A stretch of 64,000 nucleotides of DNA from Planctomycetia bacterium (GTDB taxonomy: Bacteria; Planctomycetota; Planctomycetia; Gemmatales; HRBIN36), in assembly GCA_016795155.1 (NCBI GenBank), contig JAEUIE010000028.1, positions 1-64,000 on the forward strand, read 5' to 3'. The notes under the pieces are model-generated. The model searched no databases. It was given only the letters and a program-made list of their open reading frames with translations, and was not told where the DNA came from. Below, in pieces: positions 44,543 through 51,552 of the stretch; the first letter of the stretch is position 1, and the number at the start of each line of letters is the position of its first letter. A program made the position numbers and the translations under genes.

Positions 44543-45226
44543 TTAAGGTTTGCGATTCAGTTCTTCTTTGATTTTGCCCGCGATGATTTCAGCCAGGGCC
44601 TGTGATCCTTTCTCGGTGAAATGAACATTGACCGGCCTTTGCCAGTTCTTGAGTTCGGGCAGGCAGGCGGCATAGAGGTCATTAATAGTGACGCCTTCCT
44701 CCATCATGATCTTGTGAGCAATGGCATTGTACTGCAGTACATCTTCGGTCTTGCGTGGTGGGCTTAATTTACCTTCGGGAACTGGTGTGGTGGTTGCCCA
44801 GATGAGTCGAGCACCCGTTGCCTGCAGTTGCTTCACCAGTTGTCTGAGGTTTTTCTCGTATACTTCTTGAGAAACCTGGTGGCCGTTGGCAGTCACTTTC
44901 AAATCGTGCAGTCCCCAGTTGAAATGAATGACATCCCAGTGGCGTGAGCCGTTAACCGTCAGCCACTTATCGAGTTTGGCGATGCCATTGGTAGTTGGAC
45001 CGCCGTTTTCCGGGATGCGATGCACATTGGCTTTGTCTTTGAGCAGTTTGCGGACAGGCAGCGTGTAACCCATCGAAATGGAATCGCCGATGATCAGGAC
45101 GCGCGGCAACCCGGCAACATCTTCCACACGGACCAGCGATGGATCAGGTTTTGGTTCAGGGTTTTTCTTTTCCTGAACTACTATCGAGCCAAAGATGAAT
45201 AAAACAGAGAGTAGAGCGTATTGCAT
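44543..45226 (-). CDS. SGNH/GDSL-type hydrolase, exported
   Basis: The product has 227 residues. A short hydrophobic signal (MQYALLSVLFIFGSIVVQ) is followed by an SGNH domain: block I LIIGDSISMGYT (nucleophile Ser), block II ENGGPTTNG, block III NWGLHDL and block V NVHFTEKGSQA (His). The DxxH of block V reads VNVHFT, with a shift. Block order differs from that of the SGNH gene at 28698, so the two are separate subfamilies. It probably removes an acyl ester from a carbohydrate, as in the exported SGNH family of planctomycetes. AGGTG stands before the ATG at 45226. It is divergent from the TPR gene. Confidence 0.85.
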   Translation of the reverse strand: MQYALLSVLFIFGSIVVQEKKNPEPKPDPSLVRVEDVAGLPRVLIIGDSISMGYTLPVRKLLKDKANVHRIPENGGPTTNGIAKLDKWLTVNGSRHWDVIHFNWGLHDLKVTANGHQVSQEVYEKNLRQLVKQLQATGARLIWATTTPVPEGKLSPPRKTEDVLQYNAIAHKIMMEEGVTINDLYAACLPELKNWQRPVNVHFTEKGSQALAEIIAGKIKEELNRKP

Positions 45227-45318
45227 AGGGCACCTGATTACGTCATGATGTTTTCATGATAGTATGCAGTTTGTGACAGTGACACAGAACCGCCCGACTG
45301 AAGATACAGGAGCTGAAT

Positions 45319-46041
45319 ATGACTGCACAACTCTCGGTATTCCTATGTTGCAGTTGTCTTTGTTGGCAAACAGGGCAGGACGATTGGCGTGGTTTGGCAT
45401 CCAAGGCGCAACAGGCTGAAAAGACGGGTAATCTGCAGGACGCCAGGAAGCTGCTCGATACCGCCATCAAGCTGGAACCCAAGCGGGCTGAACTGTTCAG
45501 TATGCGGGGAGGCATTCTTTTCAAACAAGCGAAGATTGCAGAATCACTGGCTGATTTCGATCAGCAGATACGTCTCAAGCCGAGTGATGCCCCTGCCCAT
45601 TGGCGACGCGGATTGACTCTTTACTATGCTGACAAATTCAGTGAAGGCGTGGCCCAGTTTGTCACTTCCGACAAGGCTGAACCTGAAGATGTAGAGAATG
45701 CCGTCTGGCATCTGCTGTGCAATGCCAAAGTCAAAGGTCTGGAGCCTGCACGCAAAGAACTACTGAAAATCAGCCAGGACAGTCGAGTTCCCATGATGGA
45801 GGTCTATGCACTTTTTGCAGGCAGAAGTTCTGTAGAGAAGGTACTTTCGGCAGCGAATGCAACAGGTGTACAGGACAAGACCTCAAGCAGATTCTATGCC
45901 TATCTGTATTGCGGCTTATTTGAAGAGATGATGGGAAACTCGATGAAATCACAGGAATATATCCGCAAGGCTTTGGAGCATCCGATTGATCATTACATGA
46001 TGGATGTCGCCAGGGTGCATGTGCAATTGCGAAAGAAGTAA
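45319..46041 (+). CDS. TPR-repeat protein, probably exported
   Basis: The product has 240 residues. A short hydrophobic N-terminus (AQLSVFLCCSCLCW, with Cys-rich content) may be a signal. Helical TPR units follow: NLQDARKLLDTAIKLEPKRAELFSMRGGILF, AESLADFDQQIRLKPSDAPAHWRRGLTLYY and later ones (MMGNSMKSQEYIRKALEHP). The TPR array should bind peptides or proteins. Partners are unknown. AGGAGCTGAAT lies at good spacing. Stops with the unknown minus-strand gene are three bases apart. Confidence 0.82.
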   Translation: MTAQLSVFLCCSCLCWQTGQDDWRGLASKAQQAEKTGNLQDARKLLDTAIKLEPKRAELFSMRGGILFKQAKIAESLADFDQQIRLKPSDAPAHWRRGLTLYYADKFSEGVAQFVTSDKAEPEDVENAVWHLLCNAKVKGLEPARKELLKISQDSRVPMMEVYALFAGRSSVEKVLSAANATGVQDKTSSRFYAYLYCGLFEEMMGNSMKSQEYIRKALEHPIDHYMMDVARVHVQLRKK

Positions 46042-46044
46042 TTA

Positions 46045-46317
46045 TCAATCGCTCCATGTTGTGCGATTCAGTCGTTCTCGTGTGCTTTCCAGCCGTTCGT
46101 CCATGGAATGAACATACACGTGCAAGTCGATCAGTTTATCCAGGCAGACCAGGGTTGTTTCAATTTCTTCCGGGTTCATGCAGCCTATTTCGCGCAGTCG
46201 CTTACCCACCTCGGTTCGTGCCTGGCGAACCAAACGCACCATTTCGCGCTGATCAGCACTCGCTTCGTGCTGCGCGTCGGCGTCCAGTGGTAAAGACGAA
46301 GTCTGCATACCATGCAT
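46045..46317 (-). CDS. Small helical protein of unknown function
   Basis: The product has 90 residues, soluble, with about 60 residues of heptad-like amphipathic helix (SADQREMVRLVRQARTEVGKRLREIG; DKLIDLHVYVHSMDERLESTRERLNRTT), suggesting a coiled-coil or helical bundle. No signal or known motif. It is divergent from the thioredoxin gene with 75 bases between, and convergent with the TPR gene. Several in-frame ATGs exist. ATG 46317 was used, though MQTSSL downstream is also possible. Confidence 0.55.
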   Translation of the reverse strand: MHGMQTSSLPLDADAQHEASADQREMVRLVRQARTEVGKRLREIGCMNPEEIETTLVCLDKLIDLHVYVHSMDERLESTRERLNRTTWSD

Positions 46318-46338
46318 GACACAACACTATCAAACAGG

Positions 46339-46367
46339 TTCACCAGCTGAATGGTCTCGCGTATAAT
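46339..46367 (+). promoter_or_regulatory. Sigma-70-type promoter of the thioredoxin-like gene
   Basis: A -35 element TTCACC (46339-46344) is separated by 17 bases from a consensus -10 TATAAT (46362-46367). The predicted start of transcription near 46374 leaves a ~19-base leader with GGAG (46382-46385), which supports the ATG at 46393 as the initiation codon. Confidence 0.6.
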
Positions 46368-46392
46368 TTGATTGTGACAAGTGGAGCACCTC

Positions 46393-46692
46393 ATGCTGAT
46401 GCACGAATTCAACTGGAAAAAGGAAGTGCTGGAATCGAAGGAGCCTGTGCTGGTCGATTTCTGGGCCGAGTGGTGTGGGCCGTGCAGAATGATGAACCCT
46501 GTTCTCGAATCACTGGCACGCGATTACAAAGTCTGCAAGGTCAATGTCGATTCGAATCAGGCATTGGCATCCGCGTATGGCGTATCATCCATCCCAGCAC
46601 TGATGATATTCAAGAATGGACAGAAAGTTGCCAGCCACGTAGGTGTGATGCAGGAGGCGGCACTCAGAAGTGAACTCGAACGACACCAATAA
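46393..46692 (+). CDS. Thioredoxin
   Basis: The product has 99 residues from the ATG at 46393 (a GTG at 46381 and an ATG at 46399 are alternatives). It has a thioredoxin fold with the canonical WCGPC redox pair (Cys28, Cys31), VDFWAEW in front, and the SIPALMIFKNG cis-Pro strand. No signal peptide, so it acts in the cytoplasm, reducing disulfides, and it may supply nrdJ with electrons. A clear promoter precedes it. The CHAD gene begins 41 bases downstream. Confidence 0.95.
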   Translation: MLMHEFNWKKEVLESKEPVLVDFWAEWCGPCRMMNPVLESLARDYKVCKVNVDSNQALASAYGVSSIPALMIFKNGQKVASHVGVMQEAALRSELERHQ

Positions 46693-46718
46693 TGCCGCTT
46701 GATTTCCATTGACATATC

Positions 46719-46736
46719 CATGACAATAATGTCATG
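46719..46736 (+). promoter_or_regulatory. Small palindrome containing the CHAD start codon
   Basis: CATGACA and TGTCATG are perfect inverted repeats with a four-base ATAA loop. The ATG at 46734 lies inside the right arm. It may be a transcription-factor operator or a weak translational hairpin. Confidence 0.35.
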
Positions 46737-47621
46737 AAAAAGGCCTCGCCACTCCCCACTGTTTCCAAAAACATCTTCCCTGCTGTTGCCAGGCTGGCCG
46801 TACGGCATGCTCAGCAAATGGGAACACTGCTCAGATCATTGCTGGCTGGCAATACTTATCAGCCTGAGCGGGTACATCAGCTGCGCATATTATCCCGCAA
46901 GTGCGCCGCTGCGTGGTCGGTGCTGAAGCTCATCAACCCATCAACGGTTCCCGACAAAGCACTTCGAGTTCTTCGTTCATTGCGCAGAAAGTTCAGCAAG
47001 CTGCGCGATGCGGATATTCGCCTGGCCTTGCTGCAGGAACATACCCGCAAACCAGATTCGGAACTCACCGCTGCACTTTTACATGATTGGCATTGCCATT
47101 ACCAGAAGGTAATCAACCAGGTACGCAGCAAGGCAGAACGCTACTTTCGTGCATTCAAAGAGTTGCAGGAACAGGGTAAGAGCGCTTACCAAACTGCCAC
47201 CACATCTACCTGGAAGAAGCGGCATCAACGCTGGCTGCATCAGCAGAGTCTTCCCTGTCAGATTTCGGGAAAGTCCTTATCTGCTGAATCGCTGCACGAA
47301 TTTCGCCTTGCGACCAAGCGGTGGCGATACCTTCTGCAAACGGTTTATCCAGCCAAGGATAACTCACCTGCTGCAAAGCTTCTGAATGATTTGACCGCTA
47401 TACAGGATGCACTGGGCAGGCAGCGGGATATCAACCAGTTGCTGGGCTGGCTTATACCTCTGCAGCAGAGTTTGTCCCATCAGGTGAATGCCAGCAGGAG
47501 TTTGCACCGATATATGGAAACATTGCGAAGATGGTGTTTGGTGGAATTGAAACGATTGGAAAAGCAGATCAACAAAACATGTCAGCAATGGCTCTCTCAA
47601 TCCTCGAGCGCCAGGTCATGA
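46734..47621 (+). CDS. CHAD-domain protein
   Basis: The product has 295 residues, a helical CHAD (conserved histidine alpha-helical) domain: VHQLRILSRKCAAAWSVLK near the start, KLRDADIRLAL, and ESLHEFRLATKRWRYLLQTVYPA. These carry conserved His residues and basic charge. CHAD proteins bind polyphosphate and localise to polyphosphate granules, so a phosphate-storage or phosphate-responsive role is likely. No polyphosphate kinase or CYTH gene is beside it. The start codon lies in the 3' arm of the palindrome CATGACA-ATAA-TGTCATG (46719-46736). Confidence 0.9.
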   Translation: MKKASPLPTVSKNIFPAVARLAVRHAQQMGTLLRSLLAGNTYQPERVHQLRILSRKCAAAWSVLKLINPSTVPDKALRVLRSLRRKFSKLRDADIRLALLQEHTRKPDSELTAALLHDWHCHYQKVINQVRSKAERYFRAFKELQEQGKSAYQTATTSTWKKRHQRWLHQQSLPCQISGKSLSAESLHEFRLATKRWRYLLQTVYPAKDNSPAAKLLNDLTAIQDALGRQRDINQLLGWLIPLQQSLSHQVNASRSLHRYMETLRRWCLVELKRLEKQINKTCQQWLSQSSSARS

Positions 47622-47760
47622 CTTCAGAATGGCTTTAGTCATCGAGAGAAATGGATGAGAACGTAACTACTCTCGAGCAGAGACGGTGTTGAAACCTTCC
47701 AGATGCAGCCTTGTCGCTAACGACATCAAGACCGGGGGCATCGACCGGGAGGTAACAAAC

Positions 47761-48453
47761 ATGTGGAAATGGTGGACAACTGGTGCGATTTTGAGCATGC
47801 TGCTTCTGGCAACGCCAGACCAGGCTCAGGATCGAGGCAATCCTGACGACCGACTGCAAAAACTGGAGAAGGAGATTGCTGACCTTCGTGCAGAGCTGAA
47901 AAAGCTGCAGGGCGGGCAATCGACTCCACCTCGCGGGCGTGACCGTCGACCAGATGCCAGGCCTGGGAATCGACCAGATGCACGACCAGAAACCCGCAAT
48001 GATCAGGTTCGTCGTCCTGGCGTACCACGGCCTGAAGCTCGCGGATTCGGCCAGGGGTTCCGCGGGTATGGCAGGTTTCAACAGAATCCGTGGGGGCCAG
48101 GGTTTGGCAGAGGCAACCCCTGGGGGCCTGGCCGAGGCTGGGGGCGTGGCCAAAACTTCAGACAAGGGTGGCAATCACCTACACCATGGCGTGGCGGGTT
48201 TAATCGAGACTTTGCTGCGCGTCGCAATTTCCAGGGCTGGGAACGTGGCTGGAATAATTTTGCACCCCGCAGCCGACCTGGCTTTGGTCCACCCTCGCAA
48301 GTACGCAGGCCCGGCTTTGATCGACCTGGGCAACCGCCTGCACGCAGCATGGAGCGTGGTCCGGATCGTCCCCGTCGCGATCCACCGCCTCCGGCTCGTG
48401 AACGTTCAAGCAGAGAGCGTGGTGACGACAACCGCCCACGCCCGCCAGCGTAA
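47761..48453 (+). CDS. Exported Arg/Gly/Pro-rich low-complexity protein
   Basis: The product has 230 residues, starting at the ATG 47761 with GGGAGG seven bases upstream. A signal peptide (WTTGAILSMLLLATPDQA) is followed by a short coiled coil (DRLQKLEKEIADLRAELKKLQGG, residues 31-50). After this comes a ~170-residue basic region of repeated PGF, GRG, RRP and PWGPG blocks, rich in Arg, Gly, Pro, Trp and Phe (RRPGVPRPEARGFGQGFR; GRGNPWGPGRGWGRG). Such a composition is typical of disordered or wall-associated proteins. No function assigned. The frame on the opposite strand is also open because of the GC-rich codons. Confidence 0.75.
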   Translation: MWKWWTTGAILSMLLLATPDQAQDRGNPDDRLQKLEKEIADLRAELKKLQGGQSTPPRGRDRRPDARPGNRPDARPETRNDQVRRPGVPRPEARGFGQGFRGYGRFQQNPWGPGFGRGNPWGPGRGWGRGQNFRQGWQSPTPWRGGFNRDFAARRNFQGWERGWNNFAPRSRPGFGPPSQVRRPGFDRPGQPPARSMERGPDRPRRDPPPPARERSSRERGDDNRPRPPA

Positions 48454-48498
48454 TTGCCGGACTGTATCTGACCAAGTTTGAGATGTAACTTGCACTTG

Positions 48499-48544
48499 CA
48501 CCATGATACGATGCCTGCGAACGCAGGAGTCTTGTATCATGGTG
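48499..48544 (+). promoter_or_regulatory. Leader hairpin burying ribosome-binding site and start codon
   Basis: The outer arms CACCATGATAC (48499-48509) and GTATCATGGTG (48534-48544) are perfect 11-base inverted repeats. The inner pair CCTGC/GCAGG (48514-48518 and 48523-48527) closes a GAAC loop. AGGAG (48525-48529) sits in the inner stem's 3' strand and the ATG (48539-48541) lies within the outer right arm. It would block translation when folded. Confidence 0.7.
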
Positions 48545-49810
48545 TTTCGCATCTTATCTCTGTTCTTTTGTGCTGTGCTTGCCATGACTCTATCACAAAC
48601 TACCGTGTGCCAAGAGAACCCCCAGGCTGTTGGCCAGCCCGATCCACTCATCAATCGCAATGGTGAAAAAGTAACCACTGCCGAACAGTGGAAATCGCAG
48701 CGGCGTCCTGAAATTCTTGAATTGTTCCGAACACAGATGTATGGCATGGCTCCAGGCCGTGTTGCCCGCTCGGAAATCAGGATTGCTCAGACTGATAAGA
48801 ACTTTCTGAATGGCAAAGCCATGCGGCTGCAGTTGCTCATCAAGCTGAAAGCCCCTAGCGGAGAGGTACATACGATTGATGTCATGCTGGTAGTGCCTCA
48901 AGGTACAACTCCTGACAAGAAATACCCTGTTTTTCTCGGTCTCAATTTCTGTGGCAATCATGGCATTCACCCTGATCCTGGAATTCCCCTGAGCACCAAA
49001 TGGATGCCTTCTTCAGGCCAAAAGGGAGTCGTTAATAACCGGGCAACGGAAGCACATCGAGGGGTGCAGGCAAGCCGCTGGCCTTTGGAACAGATCATTG
49101 ACCAGGGCTTTGGCGTGGCCACCGCGTACTATGGCGACCTGGAGGAGGATCACAAAGATGGCTGGAAGACAGGGGTCCGGTCATTATTTCCTGTAGATGG
49201 CAAAGTGGGTGATCAACTGCCTGATCATGCCTGGGGTGCTATAGGCGCCTGGGGTTGGGGGTTGTCTCGCATCATGGATGCACTCGAAATCTGGCACACC
49301 GTAGATGCCAAGCGAGTGTATGTGCATGGTCATTCCCGATTGGGAAAAACAGCACTGTGGGCTGGGGCTTGTGATGAACGCTTTGCCATGGTAATCAGCA
49401 ACAACTCAGGCGAAGGTGGTGCCGCACTGGCCCGTCGACTCAAGGGCGAACGCACTGCTGATCTGAATCGTGTGTTCCCACACTGGTACTGCAAGAACTT
49501 TCATCAGTATTCAGGACACGAAGAAAAACTGCCTTTCGATCAGCACTGGCTGATTGCCTGCATGGCACCTCGCCTTGTTTATATTGCGAGCGCCAGTGAT
49601 GATGCCTGGGCTGATCCCGAAGGTGAATTCCTGGCTGGCGTTCATGCCGAACCGGTTTTCCAGCTGTTTCATTTGAAAGGGCTGGGAACTGCCCTGTGGC
49701 CTGCGGTACAGACACCGGTGGGCAACAGCATCCGCTATCATCTGCGACAGGGGAAGCATGATGTTACCAGTTACGACTGGGAACAGTGGATGAAAGCTGC
49801 ACCCCGGTAG
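48539..49810 (+). CDS. Glucuronoyl esterase-like (CE15-type) alpha/beta hydrolase, exported
   Basis: The product has 423 residues. A signal peptide (LSLFFCAVLAMTLSQTTVCQE) is followed by an alpha/beta-hydrolase typical of CE15: ELFRTQMYGMAPG, FLGLNFCGNHG, a nucleophile elbow VHGHSRLGKTALW (Ser in GHSRLGK), NNSGEGGAALARR and the C-terminal His in YHLRQGKHDVTSYDW. CE15 enzymes cleave lignin-glucuronoxylan esters or related uronic-acid esters. Planctomycetes have many such relatives. The start at 48539 is favoured by AGGAG upstream, and both are in the leader hairpin 48499-48544. Stop is four bases from the convergent DUF1080 gene. Confidence 0.88.
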   Translation: MVFRILSLFFCAVLAMTLSQTTVCQENPQAVGQPDPLINRNGEKVTTAEQWKSQRRPEILELFRTQMYGMAPGRVARSEIRIAQTDKNFLNGKAMRLQLLIKLKAPSGEVHTIDVMLVVPQGTTPDKKYPVFLGLNFCGNHGIHPDPGIPLSTKWMPSSGQKGVVNNRATEAHRGVQASRWPLEQIIDQGFGVATAYYGDLEEDHKDGWKTGVRSLFPVDGKVGDQLPDHAWGAIGAWGWGLSRIMDALEIWHTVDAKRVYVHGHSRLGKTALWAGACDERFAMVISNNSGEGGAALARRLKGERTADLNRVFPHWYCKNFHQYSGHEEKLPFDQHWLIACMAPRLVYIASASDDAWADPEGEFLAGVHAEPVFQLFHLKGLGTALWPAVQTPVGNSIRYHLRQGKHDVTSYDWEQWMKAAPR

Positions 49811-49813
49811 AGT

Positions 49814-50473
49814 TTATTTGATCTCATGAATGCGGGCATGGCGGATCATTATCGGTTCATTGTTCCGGCTGAGATGCTGAAAACCAATATGCCCCTTGCG
49901 TGGCCGATCTTTGATGGGTAGAGCATCGGTGCCATCATGCCGCTTGACCGTTTCGGTTTGCTGGCTGAGATCGATATCCTGCACCAGCACACCGTTAATC
50001 GTGGCTTTCAGTTTGTTGCCTCGCAATTCAATGCGGAATCTATTCCATTCAGCAGGTTTGTAGACTTGCTGTGTGGGAGCTACTGCCCGGTAAAGTCCAC
50101 CTGTTAATTCGGATGGTTTCGCCTGGGTGTTGTATCGTAAGTCTGCGATCTGCAGTTCCAGCCCATCAAAGGCCGGGTCGCCTTTCAAGGGAGTGCGTAA
50201 CGCCACCCCACTGTTGCCTCGCTCGGTGAGCTTGATTTCAAATTCAAGAATGAAGTCGCTGTACTCTTTCTCGCTGATCAGCCAGGTGCCACGCTTTTCG
50301 CCGGGGTAAAGAACGCCGTTTTTAACCTTCCACTGCCCATCTTTTGAAGCCGGTTTAGCAACATCACTCCACTCAGTGACGATCCAGCCTGTAGGCGGGC
50401 CCTCGTTGGGAAAGAGTGGAATCCAGCTCGAATCATCCAAGAGGTACGTGCAGATCAAGAACAGTATGGCCAT
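49814..50473 (-). CDS. DUF1080 (3-keto-disaccharide hydrolase-like) domain protein
   Basis: The product has 219 residues. The N-terminus (AILFLICTYLLDD) is a weak signal. The main part is the DUF1080 jelly-roll: WIPLFPNEGPPTGWIVTE, WKVKNGVLYPGEKRGTWLISEKEYSDFILEFEIKL, GNSGVALRTP, WNRFRIELRGNKLKATINGVLVQDIDL and KGHIGFQHLSRNNEPIMIRHARIHEI. Planctomycetes encode dozens of these. Members have been linked to 3-keto-glycoside breakdown, but here only the fold is certain. It is alone on its strand, and 250 bases of AT-rich DNA separate it from the PEP-CTERM-like gene. Confidence 0.9.
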   Translation of the reverse strand: MAILFLICTYLLDDSSWIPLFPNEGPPTGWIVTEWSDVAKPASKDGQWKVKNGVLYPGEKRGTWLISEKEYSDFILEFEIKLTERGNSGVALRTPLKGDPAFDGLELQIADLRYNTQAKPSELTGGLYRAVAPTQQVYKPAEWNRFRIELRGNKLKATINGVLVQDIDLSQQTETVKRHDGTDALPIKDRPRKGHIGFQHLSRNNEPIMIRHARIHEIK

Positions 50474-50719
50474 GCGTTCATATTACAGATCTACTGTGAG
50501 CCGTATTGGCGTTTGAAATAATCCAACAACATTCAAGGGTTGATGCAAATTACCCAATTTTCGCAAAGACCGAAAAAATAGGAAAAATACGCATAGCTCA
50601 TAAATTCTACTTTGTCAAAAAAAATTAACTTGACAAAGGATAGTTGAAGCCTGATAACTAATCTGTGGTTGAACTTCTCGAACCATTTCATGAAAAAACA
50701 TCGCCCACAGGAGGACAGC
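50474..50719. other. AT-rich intergenic region with promoter and palindrome
   Basis: A TTGACA (50630-50635) is followed 17 bases later by GATAAC (50653-50658), a plausible sigma-70 promoter for the PEP-CTERM-like gene. The -35 is part of the perfect inverted repeat TTTGTCAA (50611-50618) / TTGACAAA (50630-50637), which is well placed for a repressor. No gene is seen in the rest. Confidence 0.5.
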
Positions 50720-51460
50720 ATGATTAGGAAGCTCATCTATTCCCTCGGCATCATTGCCTTGATGGGAGCTCTATTAACCCCAAGAGTTGAAGCTGGTCTG
50801 CTTCAAATGCGATTAACTGACAACCTTGGTAATAGCGTAACTGTTGTGGATAACGGCGCAGGTGACATACAAAACACAACAACTGGATTGATTACTTTTA
50901 GTGGTACACTTACAGGTGGTTCAGGGGCATCACCTTGGTTAGTAAATGTAACTACAGGTATTTCTGATCCTATTTTCCCAGCTTCACCTGGCTTTGCAAA
51001 AATGGATCTGAATTCGGTTAATGTTTCTTCTACAACATCAACTGGCGCTACATTACTTATTGAATTAACTTACACTGGTTTTCCAGCTTTCCCGTCAAAC
51101 GGAATTCTAACAGGAAATATCGGTGGTACAACCAATGGAACCCTTGAAGCCTGGGGTTACAAGAACGATAGCAACATTGCTTTTGATACAACAAATCCAG
51201 AAGCATCCGTACATCACGGACCCTTTTCTAATGCAGCGTTTTCGTCTATCGTGAATGATGGACATGGTCCAATCAATGGATTATACTCAATGACCCAAGT
51301 GGTCTATATTACGCACGGTGCAGGCGTGAAAAGCACTAGTTTTGACTATGAACTTGTCAACGCAGTCCCAGTCCCTGCAGGCATCGTGCTGCTCGGCATG
51401 GGTGCACCGCTCTTGGGCGCTGGTTACTGGATGCGTCGTCGACGTGTTGCAGTAGCCTAA
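50720..51460 (+). CDS. Exported protein with PEP-CTERM-like tail
   Basis: The product has 246 residues from the ATG at 50720, preceded by AGGAGG. A signal peptide (KLIYSLGIIALMGALLTPRVEA) is followed by a beta-rich, Thr/Ser/Gly-rich domain. The tail is VPVPAGIVLLGMGAPLLGAGYWMRRRRVAVA, a PEP-CTERM variant with VPxPAG instead of VPEPxx, hydrophobic helix and an RRRR end. It should be anchored or exported by an exosortase-type enzyme, none of which is in the window. The gene and its upstream region are richer in A+T than neighbours, suggesting recent acquisition. A Rho-independent terminator follows. Confidence 0.85.
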   Translation: MIRKLIYSLGIIALMGALLTPRVEAGLLQMRLTDNLGNSVTVVDNGAGDIQNTTTGLITFSGTLTGGSGASPWLVNVTTGISDPIFPASPGFAKMDLNSVNVSSTTSTGATLLIELTYTGFPAFPSNGILTGNIGGTTNGTLEAWGYKNDSNIAFDTTNPEASVHHGPFSNAAFSSIVNDGHGPINGLYSMTQVVYITHGAGVKSTSFDYELVNAVPVPAGIVLLGMGAPLLGAGYWMRRRRVAVA

Positions 51461-51494
51461 CGTTCAACCTATGGTGAGAAGTACAACCAAGAAG

Positions 51495-51526
51495 CCGCGA
51501 TCATGGCAACATGACCGCGGTTTTTT
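51495..51526 (+). terminator. Rho-independent terminator
   Basis: CCGCG-A-TCATG (51495-51505) pairs with CATGA-C-CGCGG (51510-51520) around GCAA, followed by six T. It lies 34 bases after the PEP-CTERM-like gene. Confidence 0.88.
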
Positions 51527-51552
51527 CATTGATAGCGGCTGATCAACGCATA

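Noticed and set aside
48078-48431. Overlapping open frames within the RG-rich protein gene on both strands
   Set aside because: They arise from the biased codons of the plus-strand gene, which has a signal peptide and ribosome-binding site.
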